Below are positions 12,613 through 19,091 of a stretch of 19,091 nucleotides of DNA, one piece after another. A program made the translations under genes and the position numbers. The notes beneath the pieces are model-generated. The model ran no database searches. It was not told the origin of the DNA and saw only the letters and a program-made list of their open reading frames with translations. This DNA is from DATDCY01 sp964513745 (lineage in GTDB: Bacteria > JAUVQV01 > DATDCY01), in the NCBI GenBank assembly GCA_964513745.1, contig CAZEOK010000057.1, positions 1 to 19,091 of the forward strand. The letters are read 5' to 3'. Each line of letters begins with the position of its first letter. Within the stretch, counting starts at the first letter, position 1.

Positions 12613-14103
12613 CCCGACAACCCGCATCATCACGCATCGAACCCGCGAGGAGTCATGCCCAAAAAGCGCAAAATCCCCCAAGCGACCGACGACGACGCTT
12701 ACGACGGGTGGGACCCGGTGGAGTTGAACCGGCGCCTCGCACCGGGACTATACCTCGGCGTCGTGCCGATCTACTGCAGGCCGCCGACCCCGTCGAGGCT
12801 GCGGGACGCGGCCGCTGACGGGGACTTCTCCCTCCGCCCCCCCGGACGCGTGGTCGAACACGCCGTCGTGATGCGATTGTTGCCACAGAAGCGGCTGCTG
12901 ACCGAGATGCTGTCACGACGCACGGCGGCGGCGGCCGATCTGCGCAGCGTCGCCCGCCGCATCGCCGCCTTTCATGCCGCGGCAGCCGCGGCAGCCCCGC
13001 GCTGGCGCCGGGTCGCGGTGCTTGCCGAGAATCTGCGCGAGAACTTCCGCCAAACCGTCCCCTTCCTCGGGAAGACCGTGAGCAACAGCGATTATCTGCT
13101 TGTCTGGGACTACAACCACGACTTCCTCGAGCGCCGGCGCCCGCTGTTGGAGCGCCGGGCGCGCGGCGGGCGGATCCGCGACGGCCACGGAGACCTGCAC
13201 GCGGAGCATGTCTGTATCGATCGCGGCAGCGTGATGATCTACGACTGCATCGAGTTCTCCGACCGCTTGCGCGTGTGCGACGTGGCCGCCGACATCGCTT
13301 TTCTCTACATGGATCTGCTCCACCACCGGCGCCCGGACCTGGCTTCCGTCCTGATGAGCGAGTACCTGCGGCGCACCGGCGACTGGGAGGTCCGGCTGCT
13401 TGTTCCCTTCTACGGCTGCTACCGCGCGGTAGTGCGCGAGAAGGTCGAAAGCCTCCGACTCGCCGACCCGGGCATCACCGCCTCCGGCAAGCGGGCGGCG
13501 GCACGCCGCGCCGAGAGCTACTTCCGGCTCGCGCGCGATCTGGCGCGGCGCGACGCGCGCCCACGACTCGTCCTCGTCGGCGGGTTGCCGGGCAGCGGTA
13601 AAAGCACCGTTGCGCGCGCGTTTGCCGAGCGCGTCGGCGCGGACCGCATCTGCTCCGACGAGCTGCGCAAGGAACTGGCGGGGGCTCATCCGGGCGAACG
13701 GCTAGCAGCCGCCGTCGGCGCCGGGATCTACGGCCCGCCGATGTCCGAGTTGACCTACCGGGAATTGCTCGTTCAGGCCGAGCGTCAATTGCGCGCCGGG
13801 CGAAGCGTGATCCTCGATGCGACCTTCAGCCGCGCAACCGACCGGCGGCGGGCGGCAGCGCTGGCGCGGGCCGCTGGCGGGGTGCTCGTCGCCGCGCAGT
13901 GCCGGTGTCCAGCACGCGTCGCGCGGCAGCGCCTCGCCGCGCGCTCGCACCCTGCCTACGCGGGACCGTCGGATGCCGGTTGGGAGGTCTACCGCTCGAT
14001 GCGGCGCTCATTCGACCCCTGGCCAGATGCCGTCCGGGTGGAGACGACACTGCCGCTGGAGCAGTGTCTGGCAAAGATCGCGGAGCGCGCCTATCCGCTC
14101 TGA
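12613..14103 (+). CDS. Bifunctional aminoglycoside phosphotransferase-like/AAA-type P-loop kinase, main part
   Basis: The family-like sequence begins near 12718 (VELNRRLAPGLYLGVVPIYC). It runs through an APH-type catalytic region, with GHGDLHAEHVCIDRG near 13183-13230 and DCIEFSDRLRVCDVAADIAF, where the Asp of HGD is the catalytic base. A P-loop kinase domain of AAA_33/gluconokinase type follows, starting LVLVGGLPGSGKSTVARAF at about 13569, with ICSDELRKEL and SVILDATFS. The two domains would phosphorylate small molecules; the substrate of this widespread fusion is unknown and real antibiotic resistance is unlikely. Residues from 12613 to about 12717 (containing MPKKRKIPQATDDD) do not resemble the family and begin after an AGGAG at 12646-12650, suggesting foreign or misjoined sequence at the contig end. 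The C-terminus is complete. Confidence 0.83.
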   Translation, partial: PDNPHHHASNPRGVMPKKRKIPQATDDDAYDGWDPVELNRRLAPGLYLGVVPIYCRPPTPSRLRDAAADGDFSLRPPGRVVEHAVVMRLLPQKRLLTEMLSRRTAAAADLRSVARRIAAFHAAAAAAAPRWRRVAVLAENLRENFRQTVPFLGKTVSNSDYLLVWDYNHDFLERRRPLLERRARGGRIRDGHGDLHAEHVCIDRGSVMIYDCIEFSDRLRVCDVAADIAFLYMDLLHHRRPDLASVLMSEYLRRTGDWEVRLLVPFYGCYRAVVREKVESLRLADPGITASGKRAAARRAESYFRLARDLARRDARPRLVLVGGLPGSGKSTVARAFAERVGADRICSDELRKELAGAHPGERLAAAVGAGIYGPPMSELTYRELLVQAERQLRAGRSVILDATFSRATDRRRAAALARAAGGVLVAAQCRCPARVARQRLAARSHPAYAGPSDAGWEVYRSMRRSFDPWPDAVRVETTLPLEQCLAKIAERAYPL

Positions 14104-14212
14104 CGGAGCATTCTGAGACACCAATCAACCATCGCGGGACTTGCGGCTTTGGGGTGGCGCTGGACGGGGGTGCGAAGCGACAGGACCCCGCAGTCCGCAC
14201 GGGGACGCTCGA

Positions 14213-15466
14213 TCAGGCCGGCGGGGCCTGCTTCTTCATCGCCAGCCGGTAGATCCGCCGGTGATCCGCGTCGAGCACGTGGAACACCACGCCGGGCAGG
14301 ACGATCTCCTCCCCCGGGAAGGGAACCCGCCCGAGATGATTCACGAGCAGGCCGCTGAGCGTCTGGAACTCCTCGTCGGGCAGCGCGAGGCCGGCCTTCG
14401 CGTTGAGGTCGTCCAGGGCGATCTGGCCGCTGACCGTTGCCGACCCGTCGCGCCGGGCAGCGAGCAGCGCCACGTCGCGATCCTCGTCGACGATCTCCCC
14501 GACAATCTCCCCGAGCACGTCCTCGAGCGTCACGATGCCCGCGGTCCCGCCGTACTCGTCGACCACGATCGCCATGCGCTCGTTGCGCGCGCGGAACTCG
14601 CGAAACAGCGTGCTCACCCGCATCGAATCGGGAATGAACAGGGGGGGGCGCACGAACCGCTCGATGCCCTCGGCCTCGCCGCGGCGCCAGGCCAACAGAA
14701 AATCGCGAGCCTGCAGAACGCCGTCGATGTGGTCCTTCGACCCGCGGTAGACGGGTATGCGCGAGTGGCCGCTCTCGATCACGAGGTCGATCGTCTCCTC
14801 CCGCGGCAGATCGAGATCGAGGCTCAGGATGTCGACGCGCGAAACCATGACCTGGCCAGCGGTGAGCGTGCCGAACTCCACGACGCTGTGGATCATCTCC
14901 TGCTCGTCCTTGCCGATGCTCCCCTCCTCGCGCCCGAGAACCGCCATCGTCTTGATGTCCTCGGATATCGTCTCCCCGGCATCCCGCCGGCCCCCGCCGA
15001 GGAGCCAGAGCAGCGCCCGCGGCGCCAGGGAGAGGACCTTGATCAGCGGGGTGGCGATGCGCGCGACGAGATCGAGGGGCTGCGCCACCGCGAGGGCGAC
15101 CGGCTCGGCGAAGCTTGCCGCAAGCACCTTCGGAGTGATCTCCGCGAAGAGCAGCAGGATGACGGTGACCGCCACCGTTGCCGCGAGCACCGGGTGCCCC
15201 GGTGCGAACTCGATCGCGAGTGCGGTTCCTGCCGCCGAGGCCGCCGTGTTCGCGAGGTTGTTGCCGATGAGCAGCGTGCTGAGCAGCCGGTCGGGATTTT
15301 CGGTCAGCCGCTCGACGACCGCCCCGACGCGCGGGTGCCGCCCCTTGAGCCGGCGCAGGCGCACCTTGCCAAGCGAGACCAGGGAGGTCTCGGCGGCGTT
15401 GAAGAACGCGGAGAGCGCGAGACAGACCACGAGTCCGGCAACGTAGATCCCTGTTTTATTTTCCAT
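14213..15466 (-). CDS. CNNM/CorC-HlyC family protein with CBS pair
   Basis: 417 residues. The N-terminal CNNM membrane domain (about 1-150) has hallmark segments ALSAFFNAAETSLVSL, STLLIGNNLANTAASA and LLFAEITPKVLAASFAEP. A CBS pair follows (about 205-325, VMVSRVDILSLDLDLP, HSRIPVYRGSKDHIDGVLQA, MAIVVDEYGGTAGIVTLEDV), then a C-terminal CorC_HlyC domain (about 345-410, DLNAKAGLALPDEEFQTLSG and GEEIVLPGVVFHVLDAD). Such proteins are linked to Mg2+/Co2+ efflux or homeostasis; the old name hemolysin is historical. ATG 15466 is preferred because the upstream in-frame starts (15493, 15502) lie within or near the promoter. It lacks a clear ribosome site. It is convergent with the kinase and divergent from pst. 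Confidence 0.92.
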   Translation of the reverse strand: MENKTGIYVAGLVVCLALSAFFNAAETSLVSLGKVRLRRLKGRHPRVGAVVERLTENPDRLLSTLLIGNNLANTAASAAGTALAIEFAPGHPVLAATVAVTVILLLFAEITPKVLAASFAEPVALAVAQPLDLVARIATPLIKVLSLAPRALLWLLGGGRRDAGETISEDIKTMAVLGREEGSIGKDEQEMIHSVVEFGTLTAGQVMVSRVDILSLDLDLPREETIDLVIESGHSRIPVYRGSKDHIDGVLQARDFLLAWRRGEAEGIERFVRPPLFIPDSMRVSTLFREFRARNERMAIVVDEYGGTAGIVTLEDVLGEIVGEIVDEDRDVALLAARRDGSATVSGQIALDDLNAKAGLALPDEEFQTLSGLLVNHLGRVPFPGEEIVLPGVVFHVLDADHRRIYRLAMKKQAPPA

Positions 15467-15488
15467 AGCGTGGATAATAGCGGAATGG

Positions 15489-15518
15489 ATCATCCACCAC
15501 ACCGTCCGAGGGTGTCAA
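15489..15518 (-). promoter_or_regulatory. Promoter of the CNNM/CorC gene
   Basis: On the minus strand a perfect TTGACA (15513-15518) and GATGAT (15489-15494, 4 of 6) are separated by 18 bp. Transcription would start near 15481, leaving a leader of about 15 nt without a ribosome site. Confidence 0.45.
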
Positions 15519-15579
15519 GTTTCCTCGGAGAGGCCGGGGTGGGGACCAGCACGCGCCCCCATCACCGATCATCGCAGCT

Positions 15580-15608
15580 TTGACATCCCCCGGTGGCGAT
15601 GCTAGCAT
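15580..15608 (+). promoter_or_regulatory. Sigma-70 promoter of the pst operon
   Basis: A perfect TTGACA (15580-15585) and TAGCAT (15603-15608, 4 of 6) are separated by 17 bp. Transcription would begin near 15615. The consensus -35 is unlike classical PhoB-activated promoters, where the Pho box replaces the -35. Confidence 0.55.
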
Positions 15609-15618
15609 CCCGGCTTGC

Positions 15619-15632
15619 GTCATGATCATGAC
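15619..15632. promoter_or_regulatory. 14-bp perfect palindrome (possible operator) in the pst leader
   Basis: GTCATGATCATGAC is a perfect palindrome beginning about 4 nt after the predicted transcription start. It is followed directly by a tandem TGACAGC (15629-15635 and 15636-15642). Position and symmetry fit a repressor operator. The motif is not a classical Pho box, whose repeats are spaced by 11 bp. Confidence 0.4.
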
Positions 15633-15669
15633 AGCTGACAGCCGCCCCGCGCGGGGGATCCTCGGACCA

Positions 15670-16476
15670 GTGAGGTTCGTTTTTATTGTTTTTTCACTGT
15701 TTTTTCCTCTTCTCGCTGCATGTCACCGCGGTGGCGGCGGGGAGGCCGGCTCGACCCTGACGATCGCCGGATCGACCTCCGTACAACCTTTTGCCGAGAA
15801 GCTCGCCGAAACCTACATGACCGCTCACGCGGGACTCGCTATTAACGTCCAGGGCGGCGGCTCGACGGCCGGGGTGCGCGCGGCCGAGACCGGTGCGGCC
15901 CAGATCGGCATGTCCTCGCGCCACCTCAAGGACACCGAGGAGTCGCTCCATCAGGTCACGATCGCCCTTGATGGTATCGCGATCATCGCCAATGCCTCGA
16001 ACCCTGTCGCCGGGCTCTCGCGCGCGGAGATCGCCGCGATCTTCGCCGGGGAGATCCCGCGCTGGAGCCTGGTGGGCGGGCCCGATCGCCCGATCCATTT
16101 CGTCACCCGCGAGGAGGGCTCGGGCACCCGCGGCGCGTTCGAGGAAATGGTCATGGGGAAAAAGGAGATCGCGCCCCGGGCCCTCGTCCAGGACTCCAAC
16201 GGCGCGGTGAGAGAGATCGTCGCGAGCGACCCGGACGCGCTCGGCTACATCTCGCTCGGCCTGGTGGACCAGCGGGTGCGCGCACTGCCGGTGGACGGGG
16301 TGCTCCCGACCCGCGAGACAATCGTCGCCAAGCGGTATGCGGTGGTCCGCCCCTTCCTCTTCCTGACCCGCGAGACGCCGACCGGGGCAGCGCGCGCGTT
16401 CATCGACTACGTCCTCGGGCCCGAGGGCCAGCGCCTGCTCGGCCTCGAAGGCCTGATCCCCGGGGTGCAGCCGTGA
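15670..16476 (+). CDS. pstS: Phosphate ABC transporter substrate-binding lipoprotein PstS
   Basis: 268 residues from GTG 15670. A short lipoprotein signal (RFVFIVFSLFFPLLAAC) places the lipid-bearing Cys at residue 18. The mature part has the phosphate-binding signatures TIAGSTSVQPFAEKLAE, GGGSTAGVRAAETGAAQIG and REEGSGTRGAFEEM, where Ser/Thr/Arg side chains hold phosphate. Periplasmic PstS delivers phosphate to PstCA. Start choice: ATG 15622 and 15628 are in frame, but both lie within the palindrome just after the promoter and would give a long N-region; TTG 15580 is the -35 itself. GTG 15670 gives the standard signal peptide, though GGGGGA is 11 nt away. Its stop overlaps the pstC start (GTGA). 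Confidence 0.92.
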   Translation: MRFVFIVFSLFFPLLAACHRGGGGEAGSTLTIAGSTSVQPFAEKLAETYMTAHAGLAINVQGGGSTAGVRAAETGAAQIGMSSRHLKDTEESLHQVTIALDGIAIIANASNPVAGLSRAEIAAIFAGEIPRWSLVGGPDRPIHFVTREEGSGTRGAFEEMVMGKKEIAPRALVQDSNGAVREIVASDPDALGYISLGLVDQRVRALPVDGVLPTRETIVAKRYAVVRPFLFLTRETPTGAARAFIDYVLGPEGQRLLGLEGLIPGVQP

Positions 16477-17330
16477 ACGTGAAGCGCCGCGGCGAGGGGG
16501 CGATCGAGCTGTCGCTGACGCTGATCGCCGTCTCCTCGATCGCGATCCTCTTCATCATCACCATCTTCATCTTCAAGGAAGGTCTGCCGTTCATCATCGA
16601 GGTCGGCCCGGGGAAGATGCTCGGCACGCTCGACTGGGCGCCGACCAAGGGGAAATTCGGGCTGCTGCCGATGATCGTCGGCTCGCTGCTGGCCACCGGG
16701 GGGGCGCTGCTGCTCGGCGTCCCGCTCGGGCTCTCCTGCGCGATCTTCCTCGTGGAGTTCTCCAAGCCGCGCGTGCGCCGGATCCTCAAGCCCGCGATCG
16801 AGCTGCTCGCCGGCATCCCCTCGGTCGTCTACGGCTTCCTCGGCGTGGTCTTCCTCGTGCCGCTGATCCGAACTTTTCTCGGCGGCCCCGGGCTCTCGCT
16901 GCTCGCCGGAGCCCTCATCCTCGGGGTGATGATCCTGCCGACGGTGATCAGCATCTCGATCGACGCGCTCGAGGCGGTGCCGCGCTCCTATCGTGAAGGT
17001 TCTCTCGCGCTCGGGGCGACCACGGCGCAGACGGTGCAACACGTGGTCCTGCCCGCGGCCCGCTCCGGGATCGTCACCGCCGTGATCCTCGGCATGGGCC
17101 GCGCGATCGGCGAGACGATGGCCGTGATCATGGTCACCGGCAACGCGCTCGACCTGCCCGGCTCCCCGCTCGACCCGATCCGGACGCTGACCTCCAACAT
17201 CGCCCTGGAACTCGGCTACGCCTCGGGCAAGCACCAGCAGGCGCTGTTCGCCACCGGGGTCATCCTCTTCGTGATGATCATGATACTCAACCTCGCCGCG
17301 ACGGCGACTTCCCGGAGGCGCGCGCGATGA
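16473..17330 (+). CDS. pstC: Phosphate ABC transporter permease PstC
   Basis: 285 residues with six predicted membrane helices, first AIELSLTLIAVSSIAILFII. The cytoplasmic coupling (EAA-like) loop is visible as VPRSYREGSLALGATTAQTV, followed by VILGMGRAIGETMAVIMVTG, a signature of the PstC/PstA permeases. A periplasmic loop carries LGTLDWAPTKGKFGLLPMIVG, typical of PstC. Together with PstA it forms the inner-membrane phosphate channel driven by PstB. The GTG start at 16473 overlaps the pstS TGA, and the stop overlaps pstA by 4 bp. Confidence 0.94.
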   Translation: MNVKRRGEGAIELSLTLIAVSSIAILFIITIFIFKEGLPFIIEVGPGKMLGTLDWAPTKGKFGLLPMIVGSLLATGGALLLGVPLGLSCAIFLVEFSKPRVRRILKPAIELLAGIPSVVYGFLGVVFLVPLIRTFLGGPGLSLLAGALILGVMILPTVISISIDALEAVPRSYREGSLALGATTAQTVQHVVLPAARSGIVTAVILGMGRAIGETMAVIMVTGNALDLPGSPLDPIRTLTSNIALELGYASGKHQQALFATGVILFVMIMILNLAATATSRRRAR

Positions 17331-18169
17331 GGCGGCTGATCCACCCGGATTTCGCACAGCGGATCATCAAGGCGCTGCTGGTCCTGGTGACGGCCCTCAC
17401 CCTCTCGATCCTGATTTTCATCATCACCTACCTGCTGCTCAAGGGGCTGCCCGTGTTCAGCTGGGAGTTCTTCACCGGGCACGCGATCGACATGGGCCGG
17501 GCCGGCGGCATCTTCCCCTTTATCGTCAGCACGGTCTTCCTCTCGGTCGTGGCGCTCGCGATCGCCACCCCGCTCGGCGTCGGCACGGCGATCTATCTCA
17601 CCGAATACACGCGCGAGGGCCGGCTGACGCGCATCATCCGCTTCGCCGCGGAGTGCCTCGCCGGCGTCCCCTCGATCATCCTCGGGCTCTTCGGCTTCGT
17701 GACCTTCGTGCTCTACCTGCAGCTCGGCTGGTCGATCATCTCCGGCGGGCTGACGATGGCGATCATGGTGCTGCCGACGATCATCCGCACCAGCGAGGAG
17801 GCGATCCTCGCGGTGCCGCACGCCCAGCGCGAGGTCAGCTACTCGCTCGGCGGCACGCGCTGGCAGACGGTGACGCGCGTCGTGCTCCCCGGGGCGCTGC
17901 CGGGAATCGTCACCGGGATCATGCTCAGCATCGGCCGCTGTATCGGCGAAACGGCCGCCGTGATCTTCACCGCGGGCTCGAGCCTGATGCCCCCGACAAC
18001 GCTCCTCGACTCCGGGCGCACGCTCGGCGTGCACTTCTACATCCTGGCCCGGGAGGGGATCTCCGCCGAGATGGCATACGGCACGGCCGCGGTGCTGATG
18101 ATCTCGATCCTGACGATCAACGTCACGGCCTACGGGCTGATGCACCGGATGATGCGGAGGTTCTCGTGA
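17327..18169 (+). CDS. pstA: Phosphate ABC transporter permease PstA
   Basis: 280 residues with six membrane helices. The coupling loop is VPHAQREVSYSLGGTRWQTV, followed by MLSIGRCIGETAAVIFTAGS. The segments AGGIFPFIVSTVFLSVVALAIATPLGVGTAIYLTEY and LAGVPSIILGLFGFVTFV are characteristic of PstA. It is the second half of the permease dimer. ATG 17327 overlaps the pstC TGA (ATGA) and the stop overlaps the following ATPase gene (GTGA), so all four genes are tightly coupled. Confidence 0.94.
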   Translation: MRRLIHPDFAQRIIKALLVLVTALTLSILIFIITYLLLKGLPVFSWEFFTGHAIDMGRAGGIFPFIVSTVFLSVVALAIATPLGVGTAIYLTEYTREGRLTRIIRFAAECLAGVPSIILGLFGFVTFVLYLQLGWSIISGGLTMAIMVLPTIIRTSEEAILAVPHAQREVSYSLGGTRWQTVTRVVLPGALPGIVTGIMLSIGRCIGETAAVIFTAGSSLMPPTTLLDSGRTLGVHFYILAREGISAEMAYGTAAVLMISILTINVTAYGLMHRMMRRFS

Positions 18170-18951
18170 GCGTCGAGGAGCGCAGCGCCGGCAACGGGGC
18201 GAAGGTGCGCATCGAAGCCTTCAGCTTCTTCTACCCGGGGGGTCAGGCGGCGCTGCGGGACATCACCCTGGCGATCGCCGGCAACAGCATCCTCGGCATC
18301 GTCGGCCCCTCCTCGAGCGGCAAGAGCACGCTGCTGCGCTGTCTCAACCGGATGACGGACCTGCTGCACGGGACGCGCCGCGAAGGACGAATCCTGCTCG
18401 ACGGCGAGGACATCCACGGTCCGCGGGTCGAGCCGCCGGACCTGCGCCGGCGCGTCGGCATGGTCTTCGACACGCCGGTGCCGCTGCCGCGCAGCATCTA
18501 CGACAACATCGCCTACGGACCGCGGTTGCACGGGATCGACGAGCGCTCGCGCCTCGACGAGCTCGTGGAGTCCTCGCTCAAGGCGGCGATACTCTGGGAC
18601 GAGGTCAAGGACCGGCTCGACGCCTCGGCGCTGCGCCTCTCGGGGGGCCAGCAGCAACGCCTGTGCATCGCGCGGACCATCGCGCTCGACCCCGAGGTGA
18701 TCCTGCTCGACGAGCCCTGTTCCGGGCTCGACCCGATCTCGACGCTCAAGATCGAGGAGGCGCTCTCCGAGCTCAAGGAGCGCTTCACGATCGTGCTGGT
18801 GACCAACAACACCAAGCAGGCTGCGCGCGTCTCCGACGAGGTGGCCTACTTCCTGATGGGCGAGCTGGTCGAGCACGGGCCGGCGCAGCAGATGTTCACC
18901 GTGCCACGGGACCGGCGCACCGACGACTACATCTCCGGGAGGTTCGGCTAG
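18166..18951 (+). CDS. pstB: PstB-like ATPase with degenerate Q-loop and H-loop
   Basis: 261 residues of PstB type. Walker A is GPSSSGKST (47-55), the signature is LSGGQQQRLCIAR (from 158) and Walker B is ILLDEPCSGLDPIST with catalytic Glu183. Two key positions are lost: the Q-loop Gln of the usual VFQKPNPFP is Asp102 (GMVFDTPVPLPRSIYDN), and the switch His of VTHNMQQ is Asn214 (VTNNTKQAARVSD). The first should weaken Mg/permease coupling and the second ATP hydrolysis. A second ATPase gene begins 3 bp later, so an asymmetric ATPase pair is plausible. GTG 18166 has GGAGG 5 nt upstream and overlaps the pstA stop. It could still form an active homodimer; this is not shown by the sequence. Confidence 0.9.
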   Translation: MSVEERSAGNGAKVRIEAFSFFYPGGQAALRDITLAIAGNSILGIVGPSSSGKSTLLRCLNRMTDLLHGTRREGRILLDGEDIHGPRVEPPDLRRRVGMVFDTPVPLPRSIYDNIAYGPRLHGIDERSRLDELVESSLKAAILWDEVKDRLDASALRLSGGQQQRLCIARTIALDPEVILLDEPCSGLDPISTLKIEEALSELKERFTIVLVTNNTKQAARVSDEVAYFLMGELVEHGPAQQMFTVPRDRRTDDYISGRFG

Positions 18952-18954
18952 GCC

Positions 18955-19091
18955 ATGGCGGGCGAGGGCAAGGTCGACGTGCGGTCGCTCAACCTCTACT
19001 ACGGGGCGTTTCACGCTCTGCAGGACGTGAGCCTGACCATCCCGGCGCACCGGATCACGGCCTTCATCGGCCCCTCCGGCTGCGGCAAGAC
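18955..19091 (+). CDS. pstB: Second PstB-type ATPase, N-terminal part (cut by right edge)
   Basis: 45 residues plus two bases are present. After KVDVRSLNLYYGAFHALQDV comes a canonical P-loop beginning GPSGCGK, the usual PstB form, unlike the GPSSSGK of the preceding gene. The ATG at 18955 lies 3 bp after the previous stop, with GGGAGG 12 nt upstream. The Q-loop, signature and H-loop are beyond the window, so its competence cannot be judged. It probably pairs with, or replaces, the preceding ATPase on PstCA. Confidence 0.88.
   Translation, partial: MAGEGKVDVRSLNLYYGAFHALQDVSLTIPAHRITAFIGPSGCGK

Noticed and set aside
14134..14198. Imperfect 11-bp stem between the kinase and CNNM genes as a bidirectional terminator
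   Set aside because: The arms pair only with two bulges around a 41-nt loop, and no T-run follows on either strand. It is easily chance in GC-rich DNA.
14641..14648. Run of eight G in the CNNM gene as a phase-variable tract
   Set aside because: It lies within a conserved domain and the reading frame is intact. A single genome cannot show variation.
1..19091. CRISPR arrays, tRNA or rRNA genes, insertion sequences
   Set aside because: I saw no regularly spaced repeats, cloverleaf-like or rRNA segments, transposase motifs or terminal inverted repeats. The repeats seen are protein-domain repeats or small inverted repeats.

Overview
The window is GC-rich, densely coded DNA from a Gram-negative bacterium. 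It encodes an outer-membrane barrel, a lipoprotein-type phosphate-binding protein and two very large periplasmic multiheme c-type cytochromes. This mix resembles metal-respiring Desulfobacterota (the former Deltaproteobacteria, Geobacter/Desulfuromonas-like). The assignment is inferred from gene content, not from a marker gene. A run of 10 Ns at 12602-12611 marks a scaffold join, so the source is a draft or metagenome assembly.

Layout. (1) 1-3349, minus strand: a six-gene copper/heavy-metal cluster. In transcription order it holds a SHOCT-domain membrane peptide, a Met-rich Spy/CpxP-like periplasmic protein, a DUF2933 membrane peptide, an isoprenylcysteine-methyltransferase-like (ICMT) membrane protein, a secreted protein with a Met-rich motif, and a P1B-type ATPase with three tandem heavy-metal-binding domains that runs off the left edge. 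(2) 3350-3694: non-coding, with possible operator or hairpin structures. (3) 3695-4297, minus: a small outer-membrane beta-barrel protein. (4) 4470-7006, plus: a two-gene unit in which a channel-less MgtE-N/CBS regulator overlaps an Nramp-family transporter whose metal-site residues match the Mg-type (NRMT) branch. (5) 7055-7531, minus: GreA from a near-leaderless promoter. (6) 7673-9915, plus: a short ORF overlapping a multiheme cytochrome with 20 CXXCH and two CX3CH motifs. (7) 9947-12288, minus: a convergent 25-heme cytochrome preceded by a zinc-knuckle peptide. (8) 12437-14103, plus: an aminoglycoside-phosphotransferase-like/P-loop kinase broken by the assembly gap. (9) 14213-15466, minus: a CNNM/CorC-type protein. 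(10) 15580-19091, plus: a pst phosphate-uptake operon (pstS, pstC, pstA and two pstB-type ATPases), with the second ATPase cut by the right edge.

How the genes work together. The left cluster probably exports and buffers copper or silver in the envelope. The MgtE-N/Nramp pair and the CNNM protein are both plausible Mg2+/divalent-cation handling systems. The two cytochromes together could bind about 45-47 hemes and fit long-range periplasmic electron transfer, although no quinol oxidoreductase or porin partner is in the window. The pst genes form a tightly overlapped operon. Its first ATPase has lost the Q-loop glutamine and the switch histidine and is followed by a second ATPase with a canonical P-loop, which suggests an asymmetric ATPase pair.

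The observations most worth following are the degenerate PstB, the MgtE-N/NRMT pairing, the duplicated cytochrome with CX3CH sites and an embedded CX4C pair, and the palindromic pst leader.
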